In this document: in pieces, positions 31,612 through 43,060 of the stretch
Layout: each line of letters begins with the position of its first letter
Numbering within the stretch: position 1 is the first letter of the stretch
NCBI GenBank assembly: GCA_004352715.1
Contig: SCFE01000056.1
Span: forward strand, 688,261-752,260
DNA: 64,000 nucleotides
From: Hofstenia miamia
Taxonomy: Eukaryota > Xenacoelomorpha > Acoela
Direction of reading: 5' to 3'
Notes under the pieces: model-generated
The model's database searches: none
Told to the model about the DNA's origin: nothing
Seen by the model: the letters and a program-made list of their open reading frames with translations, nothing else
Made by a program: the position numbers and the translations under genes

Positions 31612-34338
31612 ATATCTTAGATTGCTACTCTAGTTACTTAATAAGCATACATATAAATCCAAGGTGGATTCTATACGCAGTTATACCCGTTTTTGCATCA
31701 TACTGAAGAGAAGAATAAAAAACTTTATTCAAAAGTTACTTGAACTAATTTTCCTTCCAATCCCTATAGTGAGTGTGTTATTCAGACCATCTGTCTTAGG
31801 AAAGAAAAAGCAATCCACAGTGGTATATCCATATATATTTTTAAAATATCTAATGAAATGAAGCTGAATTATATGATGGAAGCTTACTCAAAGAATTGTT
31901 TTCTAAATTTTATGTTAATAGCATAAAGATTTTTAATGTATGACTTTTTAAATACTATTATTGTCATTAATTCTTTTTGATGATGATGTTAAATATTTAT
32001 ATTTTTTATTTAGCTTTTAAATATAATTGAAATTGTTTCAGAATTGAATACTATAAACTTTGTGAAAATGACGGTATATGCGGATTTTTCTGGTACACGT
32101 CAAACCATTTGTTAATTTTCAGTGACCATAATAAATAGTTCTCAGCCTGTTTTTAGCCTATAAATAAACATTTTATATTGAATTATTAATTTGCTTTGGT
32201 ATTAATTCATTAAGGGAGTCTCCCTGGTTCTCTACACTTTTTCTAAGAGTTCATTACTCCTTTGTGGTTAGGAATTTTTGTCTGAAACTAAGCATGGTGT
32301 CTCCATATGAACCAAAGTACTTTTCACTGGAATCGTGGATATGGCTTATTAATAGAATTATCGATTTGAGCTTTAATGAGTTTTTTATAGGGCCACCCAT
32401 AACTCTGACCCAGTGTACTTTGTGGTTTCACAATATAATGTGGAGAGACTGTATATAAGGGAATGATACTACAGTTTGATTTTTGAAGGAAAGTTTTCTT
32501 TACTAGAATTCAGTTCGAGTGAATTTTTTAGAATACATGCGCTCTGCCTGAGTTTAATTTTCAGGTATGCTCATTTCATGGATTGTCATATCATAGATCA
32601 CATTGAGAGAAATCAGAAAATATATAATAAAAAAAGGCAATAACAAGCGTCCTTTGGAAGAAAACCGAACTTACGGGAAAAAGCAAATCAAATTGACAAC
32701 AAAACTACGTTATTGAGCAGTAATGAGCATGTGATTCAAATAACTAAAAGTTACTTGGATAATGTAATATTGTGTTTGTTGACGAAGTTAGGGCAGAAAG
32801 CATGTCTTTTTCTTCTTCTTCTTCTTCTTCTTCTTCGTTTATTGCTTTTTTCACAGATTTCTGGGGATGGTAGACTAAGTGTAGAGCGTCTAGTGATAAG
32901 TGTGTACAAAATCTAAATATTTTGCTACTGTTTTAAGAAATGAAAGGTGTTACAGATAACAATTCCAGATAATTTTTTTTTCATATTTTTCACTTTTGAT
33001 CCAGTGAGACCCTTTAAAACATTAGTGCGGTTGTTTTGTATCGTTATTTATTACAATGAGTTTGAAACTGTTCATAGATTTTTCTTCAATATTAGCCAGG
33101 ATTGAATGACAGAAATATTTAAACGTATGTTAAACATATCACTGCCATAACTAGCGCAAGGCAAAAAGGCATTCTAAACAAATGAAGATATATTTTAAGC
33201 ACACAACAACTATGTCTCAAGGTTTGTAGCAAAAGAAACGAATGAATTAGTTTTATGAAAAATGAGAAATGATTGAAATTATATTAAACGAACTTCTTAA
33301 TTAATCGTCTCAGGGGGAATGAAAACTCAAAGGGGAAGTTCCACCTCAAAAGTGGCCAGAATAAATCACTGCCCATTTTCAGAAACTTGCTCTTTGCTTA
33401 CTTTCTTATAAACTCTTTTGCTTTTCTGTTTTTTAAAGTACAGCTGTAGTGCGAGTGTTGAGAGTAAACTAGTAGTGATGGATGAGTTTGTTGACATATA
33501 CGTCTAATGTAATATTTCCTTTGATCTATTTTGATCTCTTCCTTTGGCAATATCCTTTGACTAGTCAATGAAAAAAGAGTATTCTAAAGATAGGTAATAT
33601 CTTATCTCAGTCCCGGGCTTTATATAGTACGCTATGATATATATATATATATACATCTCTTTTCATAAATAAGTAGAACCCTTGTTTTACGAAAATGAGG
33701 TAAAAATTATCACTATGTGGGAAGCAGTTTCACAACTCCCATAGGTACATTAACATTATAAGAGAAGATTTTTAGCATGCAGGAGTAATCTATTTCATGC
33801 ATAGACCCGTATATTAGAAAACAGGAATCAATATAGCTGGAAAAGTTTGCAATGACTAATTGAATATGTTTCTGTCTTTGTACATATTATCTACTCTTGA
33901 AATTAATGATTTATTTTCACCAACAATGCTATGATATGCATATTACATAGCAATCGGGTCACAAGTGTGCCTGTGTGTGATGTGGTTAGTGGGGTATTAA
34001 AGCTCCGAAGTGGGTGGAGAAGAAAACGCAGGCTATTTGCAGATTTTCCTTATCAAAACATATCATAAGCCAATTTTGACTATTAAATTGTTGCACATAT
34101 GCTATCGATTTGTCATTGTTTCTGATTAACAGAAAATACAAGGTCATGCCGCATCTTACTAATGCTCAACATGAATCCATTATGATTTTGTTTGGACGAC
34201 GATTCAAGGTATGCAATCCACTATCGCAAAGCTAATTTCAAAACATGAGGCTGCAGATTAGTAGTATATCGACCTCAAAGTTGTAGACACCGAAATTCAA
34301 CTGAGTGTCATGATAGGCAACTGGTCTGGACACCCTCG

Positions 34339-34342
<4 letters not shown>
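31612..34342. other. AT-rich intergenic stretch
   Basis: No gene recognised. It contains (CTT)n at 32808-32836 and (AT)n at 33637-33653. A GC-richer patch at about 33958-34030 (CGGGTCACAAGTGTGCCTGT) is unassigned. Confidence 0.4.
32808..32836. repeat. (CTT)n microsatellite
   Basis: About nine to ten CTT units in a row, seen directly. Confidence 0.95.
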
Positions 34343-34373
<31 letters not shown>

Positions 34374-34520
34374 NNNNNNNNNNNNNNNNNNNNNNNNNNN
34401 NNNNNNNNNNNNNNNNNNNNNNNNNNNNNNNNNNNNNNNNNNNNNNNNNNNNNNNNNNNNNNNNNNNNNNNNNNNNNNNNNNNNNNNNNNNNNNNNNNNN
34501 NNNNNNNNNNNNNNNNNNNN

Positions 34521-34550
<30 letters not shown>
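34343..34550. repeat. AT microsatellite with 147-base assembly gap
   Basis: (AT)n flanks Ns at 34374-34520, the same layout as the gap at 7483-7627. Frames through it are artefacts. Confidence 0.95.
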
Positions 34551-34552
<2 letters not shown>

Positions 34553-34925
34553 ACTGCCCAAAAGTCACCCGACAGTTTAGTAAAACCATTTTATTTCATG
34601 AGGTATTTGTTTCACAACAATTTTTAAAAACCATCCAAATATGAAACATCTCTACACTGTTCAAACTGAAATCCTTCTTGAGTGACACATTTTTCTATTC
34701 GAGTCAATAAAGATTTGACAACACAGTAGCTTATTTGCATTATTTTGTTTGAACTCAGATGTTAAAGGTGTTATGGATGCTTGAAGCTGAGCCCAAATGT
34801 TGAAATACATATTAATATATACGTGAGGTCACATGAACATGGTGCCCAAGTTTCCAATCCAACCCGAAGAAAAATATTCTCTGTTGCAGAATCATTTTGT
34901 TCATGTTTATGGATTGGAAAACCTG
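34551..34925 (-). pseudogene. Tc1/mariner (IS630-type) transposase C-terminal relic and end
   Basis: On the minus strand, shifted frames read EQNDSATENIF (family QDxAPxHT region), TWAPCSCDLT (family WPPxSPDLN, around the third catalytic Asp), YINMYFNIWAQLQASITPLT (family LDxxxWxxLQ) and SLLTRIEKCVTQEGFQFEQC near the C-terminus. The stretch ends at GGACTGCCCAAAAGTCACCC, which looks like a terminal repeat abutting the TA-rich microsatellite (mariner elements insert at TA). The C-terminal half only is recognised. Confidence 0.6.
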
Positions 34926-36683
34926 TAATTAATACAAAAGATAAGATTAAATGATTATTCAAAAGATACAAAGGACAGGATGATTTTAAATCATAGCATT
35001 GAATCAAATATAAATTCATATTTGGAATCACTATATATGAAAATAGACAAGTTGAGCATTAAGGATGTAATTTCATGGAGGAGAAATTCAACTCAAGAAA
35101 TTGGAGGTGGAAGGTAATTGAAGGCGGACCAGCAAAGAAAAAAGAAGTTGCGGAGGAGTAAATTTTAGACATCACAAATAGTCAAAAACTTTACAATAAA
35201 AAATGATGTTTTAAGATTGGCATTAATTTCTTTGTGAGCAAACGCAGCAGAATAAGTACACTTGATTATAAAGGCAATTTACTTTATTTGTTATATTAGT
35301 CAAAACCGACAAACTTTAATGGGATTGAATGGTAATAAATTCTAAAATATAGTTGGCTTAAATTTTGTTCAAATGCATGCTGGCGTTTTGAATGAGTTGG
35401 CTATCCAAAGGTTCGTCATAGTACTGTCATAGGTCTTAAATTTAAGTCTCATTTACATAATGTGAAACACAAACACTTCATTGTAAAAGGGGCAAAGACC
35501 AATTATCAAAAAATTGTAATCCGATTTTACGTTTCTTCCTGAAGTTTGAATTAATACGCTTTACAAACGCCAAATTTAATGTGATTTAGAACAGTGTTAG
35601 GTCTTAAATATCATAGTTTTCGATATTAAAAACAGAATAAAAGGGAAAACTACCTGTCCTCGTACAAAGGAATGCCAGTGTAGACGATCTGAGAACCGAT
35701 TACCAATGGATACTGTATGGTACTCGCGGAGGAGGAAAATTGCACAGAAATTTTACCACCAATGCTATTTATATTTTCATTGTATTCAGTGTTGTATTAT
35801 TGGTCTTTTAAAATGTTATTTTGTCCATTTTTGTCAATTTTTGTTTTGGCAATTAGCCCAAACATATGTGAATTTACTATTAATGCGTACTCTGGTTACT
35901 TCAGTAAATGAACATTAGATTACATAAAAGTTTTGCCTTTTGGGACGAATGGTTGTAGGATCACAATTACAAAATACTTTACTGATGAGCACGGCAACAA
36001 TTGTGTATAACTATTTTCATATTAATTTGAGGAAGGATAATACAAACAAGCGCCGCAGCAATACGTGTTGTCAAATTTTGTCTTGTTGGGATGCCACGTC
36101 TATTTTATGCTAACTTGCTACAACTATTTAAATTAAGAAATTGTCATGTTTAGTCTTGTGCGTAAACTACCTGCCATCATTTGTTTGTTTATCAAGTGTA
36201 TTATGCAGTTGTGATCGCCAGTGAACCGAAAAAAACCGAAACCAAAAAGAGAAAAAAATGAAAATTGAATTCCTGGAACAAAAGCCTAAATACTTGCCAA
36301 ATTGAAGCGTAATTATGTTTACCTAATTAACAACTTAATTTAGTGCTATAAAAATACACTTTGAAAAGTTTTTACTAATTTCAAATGTACAATGTAGCAA
36401 TGTTTCGCAAAAAAACACGGGTGTTTAATACATGTTAAAACACATGTCTTTTTTTCAGATGATTTTTCGAAGGACAAACCACTCCTTGTCTGCAAGAGAA
36501 GGTCCAAAAACTTGCGGTTTCTTTAAAAATGCTAAATGTAGCCTGAAAATTTAATCGAGGCCTAAATTTATTCCTAAAGCATTTATGGAATATTCCTTTA
36601 GCACTTTTCTTTTCCTTGTTAATTTTCTTTTGTTTCTTTTCAATTTTATATATATATATTTAAAAAAAACATTTTTTAAACTA
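34926..36683. other. AT-rich intergenic stretch
   Basis: No gene recognised. Overlapping frames at 35706-35918 have Cys/Phe-rich chance composition. GTGAACCGAAAAAAACCGAA at about 36220 is a short piece of the CCGAAACC-type repeat described below. Confidence 0.35.
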
Positions 36684-37408
36684 GGGGCAGTGAGTCGGGA
36701 TATTTTTGTATTGAGCCAAGTCGAGTCGGGTCAGTCTCCTAAATTTCGAGTGGAGTCGAATCTCGACTGTTGTCTGTTCACATAGCTCTATCAATATCAT
36801 AATTGTAAATTGACCATAAAATAATCAACTGTTTTCCTAGTACGAAAAAATATATTCTAGCAGTTACATTTGTAATTTGCTAAAAATGTGTAATTGATAA
36901 ATTATTGTATATAGCATTAAGCAATGAATGATGACGTCATTCAACTAAGGAAAGAGAAACCTAGGCCTGTCAAATATCCCTTGAATACAGTGTGAAGTTT
37001 GTTTACCCACTTCAAATCACGACCTTTGCTAATAAAGTTGTAAACTAGAAGATGCTACCAAAGTAATATCAATGGCAATTCTAATATCTTGATATACAAT
37101 GTCGCTCGTCCCCAAGGACTACTTTGAAAGAAATTTCTGTAAAGGTTTTTCTATAAGAAAATTATATTATTTTGAATTAAACAAACAAACAGCACTATTC
37201 AACATCAAATCATCAAAACTCGAGTTGAGTCAACACGACTCGACACTTCGAGTACTCACAGAGCCGTTTTAGACGTTTTATTCTAAAAGGAACATAATTT
37301 GTCCAAACCTGCAATGGAGAAAGGCAAAAAAACCGAAATCGAAATCGCAGTTTTGAGGTGTAAAATATGCGAAAATGAACTCATTTTTTTCAAAACCGTC
37401 GAGACCTA
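36684..37408. repeat. GAGTCG-rich patches and CCGAAA / ACCGTCGAGACCT end (hAT-type fragments)
   Basis: At 36690-36770 several GAGTCG motifs (GCCAAGTCGAGTCGGGTCAG) occur, and inverted motifs (ACACGACTCGACACTTCGAG) lie at about 37218-37262. At 37328-37408, AAACCGAAATCGAAATCGCA is followed by TTCAAAACCGTCGAGACCTA, closely resembling the right end of the MITE at 52316-52718. These look like two or more overlapping decayed hAT-type fragments. Confidence 0.45.
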
Positions 37409-39239
37409 TTAAGCAGGTAAGGCAATGACTTGCTCCACAAATATTATTGCATGTGTGACGAAATAGTCTACTACTGAACTAGGGAGAAAGAGACATAAAT
37501 GCGGACAATAGATAATTTAATTCGCAATGTTAACGGCCCCTGTTACAAATTTGTTCAGCGAGCGTGTAATGAATTCTAGAATTAACAAATACACATTAAC
37601 ACCATTCAAAACAGGGTTAAGTTATATTAAGAATGCGTTTAAGACGTAGAATGATAAATTTTCCTTAGCAATCAATTCTTTTGAAACCTGTAGCTGTAAA
37701 ACAGGAAATTAAAATATGAATTTAGAAACATGCGATGGAATTCAAGCGCCGAAGGAAGATTCAGTGCCAAACATACGACATGACTCAGTGAAAGCAATTT
37801 CATTTAATGACAAATTATTGCTATGAAGGCAAGTCTGTCAAGCAGAAATAACTGAGTAGAGCACGAAATTAAAGATATCACAATTCCACAACATTTGAAT
37901 AACTCACGTTAAACAATAACAATGGTAAAAACGGGTGCATACAAGGCCTTCTTGTTTAAAATGCTTTAGTGGAAGAGTTTATGTAACTTGAGAGCGGCCA
38001 GCAACTGTAAGCCAAAAATGAATAATGATGGGCAGAAAAAACATTCATTTATAAAATGTTCAAAAGAAAGTTAAATACTGATTTCTCATCTTCATAACTT
38101 TTTTAGATAAGGTCTGTGTTTTGCCAAATAACTAAATTAAATCACAAACGTTGAAAACCAAAAAAACTTCATAGGAATGAAGGTATTTTTTTCTAAATTT
38201 CATAGTATTTGCCATAGATTCATAAAGGTTTCTTAGCAAATTTAGATATTTCTATTTGCAATAATTAATATCTAGGTAACAAATAAATCTTGAGTATTTA
38301 TCAAAATCTAATGAACCATAGTTTCTCTAAATTTGCTCTATATAACTGAGTAGCAAATTGGTTCTTCTCGATATCAAAGAGAAGAGATCAGACCTTTTCG
38401 AGTTATCTAAAAGACAATGCACTGAAATGATAATTATATATATATATATAACTTTAAATCAGATTAAATCTGTTGTTAAAATGCGTAGTAAACTAAATAA
38501 ATATTGATTTTAAAGCTGCGAGGAACTCAGTTGACAAATTTGCAAAGTAAACTAAAAAACTTTGACTTCACAGTTGCCAAGCGATTGATAAAATCCGACC
38601 ATTTATATTATTAATGGACACTCACCTCAGGCATATTCTAATCAATTAAATACAATTACAGTACCTGCATGCTTGTATTAGTTAGACCATGAAATATAGA
38701 AGTAAGGTCTATCTGTAATCATTAATAGATATTATTGGTTGAAAATTGTTGAAAGAATTTCGGGTGTTGAAACACATTTATATATTGTAACTAGACTAAA
38801 ATGTATGCTACCATACTATCCCACGCACAACAATTCTGTAGATTTTGATTTGTTTGTGCTCCTAAAATTGGGTTTTCATTTTTAATAACTATAAAATGGC
38901 TGTGAATGGCAAGATTCGTTAATAAATAATGATATAATGCATGCACATGTACACACTAAATGCGAGATCATAAATCGCACATATTGGAGGTAAGTACAAA
39001 ATTACCCAGTTATTTGTCCTATATAATAAACAAATATATTTAATAATTTACAAGTCAAATTTTTTAAGAACTACAAGACATTTTATCAGTTATTAATCGT
39101 TTGGAAAATTATTTTATTAACAACATCGAATTATCTATAATTTACAATCCAAAATGTTTATTTTTTTCCCAATGCTTCATGCAGTACATTCCATAGCAGA
39201 TCAGTGAAAAAAATACTCGAGCAATTGAATGAAGTCCAC
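37409..39239. other. AT-rich intergenic stretch
   Basis: No gene or clear repeat recognised; a short (AT)n run lies at about 38436-38450. Confidence 0.4.
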
Positions 39240-39420
39240 GTAATTATACTATGAATGGGCAGTAGAAATCAGGTAGATATTCTAGTAAACGTTTATAAAT
39301 TTTTAATAATTTCTTTTTTTTCAAGAGCTCAAAGGGAAGTTAATTACAAGGAACATTTTTAGGATTTGAAAGTAAATATCTTTGTCACGCTATGTAAATT
39401 TAGTCGTAACTAAAATGCGT
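39240..39420 (+). repeat. 180-bp dispersed repeat, copy 2
   Basis: This is the partner of 31432-31611. The flanks on either side are unrelated to those of copy 1, so it is a discrete mobile or duplicated unit. No terminal inverted repeats are obvious. Confidence 0.92.
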
Positions 39421-42400
39421 TATCCCGCTTAAAAGCAAAACTAATTATTCGGGAAACAATCAGCAAGTACAACCTTGCAATTTTGCAGCACACAGCGAAA
39501 CGCATGCACAAGTCGTTGTAAGGACAAAATGTTCCTTTGCAAAAGACGATTACAAAAGAATAAAAATGAGAATTTTTTAGCAATGCTTAAAAATAGAGAA
39601 CACTTCAAATTTAATTTTAACACAGAACCTCACTAAGTTTTAACAGCTATGGTTACATCGGAAGTGCTTCCAATTAATGGATTCGCTTTAGTTATCTTAG
39701 CAGGGCTGTGAGCGAATAACTTCTTAAATCCTACTAGGTCCTTAAAACTAACATATCGGTTTCGCATTTTGATTCATAAACTACTTATGTGAAAAAATTG
39801 TCTTAGGCATTCTTAGGTACACAGACAAATTTTGCATACCAGAAACATGATAGTTATTTAGTGCAGTACAAAACCTTTCGAAGAATGTTATTAAAGAAAA
39901 TAGATGTGGACATGAAAATGCCAATTCCTTACCGTATATGCTTTAGAAGAAAAAACAATGGAATTAAGATTAAAAAACTCAAAATTTTACGGAATCAAAA
40001 AGAACATTTTGAGGGGAACTCTTCAGAATGTATTTATTACATATTTAAGCCTCTCAGTAAATCATGATAAATGCGTAAAAATGTTTTTAGTAATACCAAA
40101 TAAGAGATACTGTTGAGTTATAATAGGAAACCTCCCGTGCCATGCACGGGATTTCAATGAGCTGTATTGGATATTTAATAAATGAATAAACTTTAAGCAA
40201 ACCATATGTTTTGTTTTAAATATTTTAGGAACGAAATATGTAATAAATGTGATCATCATACATTGGTAAAATGATTTTTATTCACAATTTTAGCATGTGA
40301 CACTCCTTAATTAACCATTTAATATTATAAGCACATTGAAAGCATGGTAACACCTAATACATAGAATCACAACAAAATCTTGTCCATTATTGTAGGCGTA
40401 TAGATTATTACACAAAACTATGACCGAGATGCAAAAAGAGCAGCAGCCTGTGGCAAACAAAATTTAAATTATTGGAATCAAAAAGACAATAAATTATTAT
40501 TAAGCAAATTGTATCTGGGCTACATTTCAAAGTAAGACAACCAACAAATGCCTAGAAAACTTCCATTGCATAGATCTAAGTTGCTAAACGGTAGAGAATA
40601 TGGAAGAACTCAAAATTTGAACATTATAAACTTGAATTTGAACTTGAGAGTGATTGGGATACACCTAACTAACCGTTAAATATTTCATATTTTGATGGAC
40701 GTTTACTGATATCAATACATAATATTATAGTACTATAAGATGTCCTCCGACGCAGTCGGTAATCAGATGTTGAGATTTGGATGGGCAATACTGGGAATCT
40801 AACATCCATTTTTGTGTACATCTGCAGTTGTGTAGATGCCAGATGTTCGTTTTTGCTGCATAAAATTGAAAGGATACAAAAAGGTTTTCCACCGCATTTA
40901 CATCGTTTTTCAAAACAATATCCCGACTGCTTGTTATACATGAAAATGCAAAACCGTAAGAATCAACATAAATACAAGTGTTAAGTGTCTAATCGCTACC
41001 ACATTTGTAGAATAATAACTACAATTTTTGAAATAAAAAGTTGAATTGAAATTATACATAAGAAACTTTAGTAATGTTATAGTGCAAAGTCAATATACAA
41101 CTAATAGCGGCGATAATTGAATGTTCGCGGGGCAGTGATAATTTTCGTCATCGCGCAGTGCTCTAATTAGTATTCGCACAACTGATCGATGATATTAAAT
41201 TAATTGATTAAATGCTTGTATCGTGTTCCGACCTCTATAAATACATAACTACATATAATTACATAAAAATATATGTTAACGTTAAGATTTATTCCAATTT
41301 AACAACAGAATCTAACTTCAAAAGGAAAGTCAAACATTGCTAATGTTCGACTGAATCATAAACAACTTTTGAAGTAGCAACAACATGAAAAGAGATTATA
41401 GAACGATCCGCAACAAGTCAATAACATGAATCATGCTGGTAAAAAATCAGACAAACAAATTTATGACACTACAGAGAATTCCTTTGAGATTGCATTCTTT
41501 AATTACAATTTCAAAAAAGCATTGACAATTTTAAAAATATTGAAAAATGCCAAATTCTCATAGAAACGAAGGAGACACTGAATCAATACAACACCAAAGA
41601 CAAATCATCATTTTTAAAATTATATTCTGTGATGCGTAGAAATAGTTGGGTTGATTCAGTTGACATTTTTAAATGACTATATATTCCTACTACACTACAA
41701 TAACCATGAGCTGTTACAAACAAGGTCGATACCTTAGGTCCAATTCAAACAACCACAGTACAAGCATAAAAATGACAATACTCAATAATTATGCAAATTC
41801 AATGCAATTTTCAGTGCATATTTCTACACAAATACTAGTAAAAACAGAAAGCCTCCCTGCCGAACAGTTCTATAAAATAACTACACTCGCAATCATTTTT
41901 GAATGAATTAGTTGGATCAAAAACTCGAGCCTATTATTGCTAGTTTTGAGAGTAACATAAACACATCTTGCAAAATGTACAACTATCAAAATGCACGATT
42001 ATGAAACGTTTTACAATAAAAAAATACAAATTAGATTCTTAAAGCAGAATATAATCGATTTACTAAAAATTAAAACCAAATATCGTGTGCCTAAACTTAG
42101 TTTAGAAAAGAGGATCAATATCAGAACCAAATGGAATTTCCATTGAATTAAAGTTAATTAATAGAAGCCATTGAAGATTTATAATTGTACATTCCCCTCA
42201 AACCCGATACTCTTGCAGCTTCAATAATTGGTCACTTGTGTAAAATTGATCTTAAATTATAAAATTGAATATTACAAGTAGTGAAGGGAAAGCAATCGTG
42301 CTTGTACATGCACATGTTCAATAAAAAATTATTTTTTAAAACAAATAAAATATATTCATTGAAAAAACTTGATAAGCACACAAAGTGGAAATTGCGCTAC

Positions 42401-42474
42401 TTGACTCAATATTAAATTTTAAATGAAATGCAACAAAAACTTACAGTTTAAAAAGAAGACTGGAGCAAGGTAAG
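39421..42474. other. AT-rich intergenic stretch
   Basis: No gene recognised. Frames at 40669-40984 on both strands and 41673-41906 lack family resemblance. A less AT-rich patch with CGGCGATAAT and CGCGGGGCAG lies at about 41106-41160. Confidence 0.35.
40134..40150. repeat. Hairpin CCCGTGC-CAT-GCACGGG
   Basis: A perfect 7-bp stem with a 3-base loop sits in AT-rich DNA. Similar hairpins occur near Helitron 3' ends, but no CTRR end follows at the right distance on either strand. Confidence 0.6.
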
Positions 42475-42650
42475 ATATGCTTAAATAGGGGTTGATGGAC
42501 AACCCCAATAAAAACATATCATTGTACAAGTAGTAAAGAAAGAGACGAACCAATGAAATTGAGAAAGTTGAGTGAAGTTACGCGAAAGTTGTAGACAAAT
42601 ATGCTGAAATTGGGGTTATAACGCAACCCCTAACTTCAACATATCAGTGA
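42475..42650. repeat. Two related hairpin units, period 124
   Basis: ATATGCTTAAATAGGGGTTG then ATGGACAACCCC at 42475 matches ATATGCTGAAATTGGGGTTA then TAACGCAACCCC at 42599, each followed by ACATATCAxTG. Both units can fold (GGGGTTG/CAACCCC; GGGGTT/AACCCC), and the stems are better preserved than the loops. Confidence 0.7.
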
Positions 42651-42885
42651 ATACAACATTCTGAATTAAAAGTAACCTACCGTATTGAGGGAAGGAAAAC
42701 CAATTCAAAGGCGCTGGAGGTTGTACTAAAAGTGATTCGTGCGCCAGTAATGGAGATATTCCCAGTTGAGGAGCACAGCAAATGAATCACGAAGAAGTAA
42801 AAGAATGCAGCTGGACGCGCAAATAGTGAATGGCTCACGGAAGACTAAATTCAATCAAACTCTCGGCGCGCTCGCACGAAGCCGT

Positions 42886-43060
42886 AGCCGGAGTGACCTA
42901 ATATTCCATTGGCTAGCGAGCAGAACGCGTGAACTATTACTCACAGGTAATAAAACTATCTTTGGCGGCGAACAGCAGGTTGATCATTCATTCGGGCTTT
43001 GTGAGGAATGTCTACGCGCAGTGCGTTATAAAAACAGCGCTGTAGTTTATTCTGCTTTCA
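42886..43060 (+). promoter_or_regulatory. Promoter-like block with ATTGG and TATAAAAA
   Basis: In a local GC-rich, CpG-containing stretch (about 42865-43065; for example TCGGCGCGCTCGCACGAAGC), an inverted CCAAT box (ATTGG, 42908-42912) lies 115 bases upstream of a TATA box (TATAAAAA, 43027-43034). A start near 43055-43062 would be expected. No recognisable coding sequence or snRNA follows within the next kilobase. A 104-codon frame at 42766-43080 overlaps it. It could be the promoter of a gene with a far-off first coding exon, or the internal promoter of a repeat. Confidence 0.4.

Noticed and set aside
34238-34627. Open frames on both strands through the N run at 34.4 kb
   Set aside because: Same artefact as above: AT repeat plus Ns.
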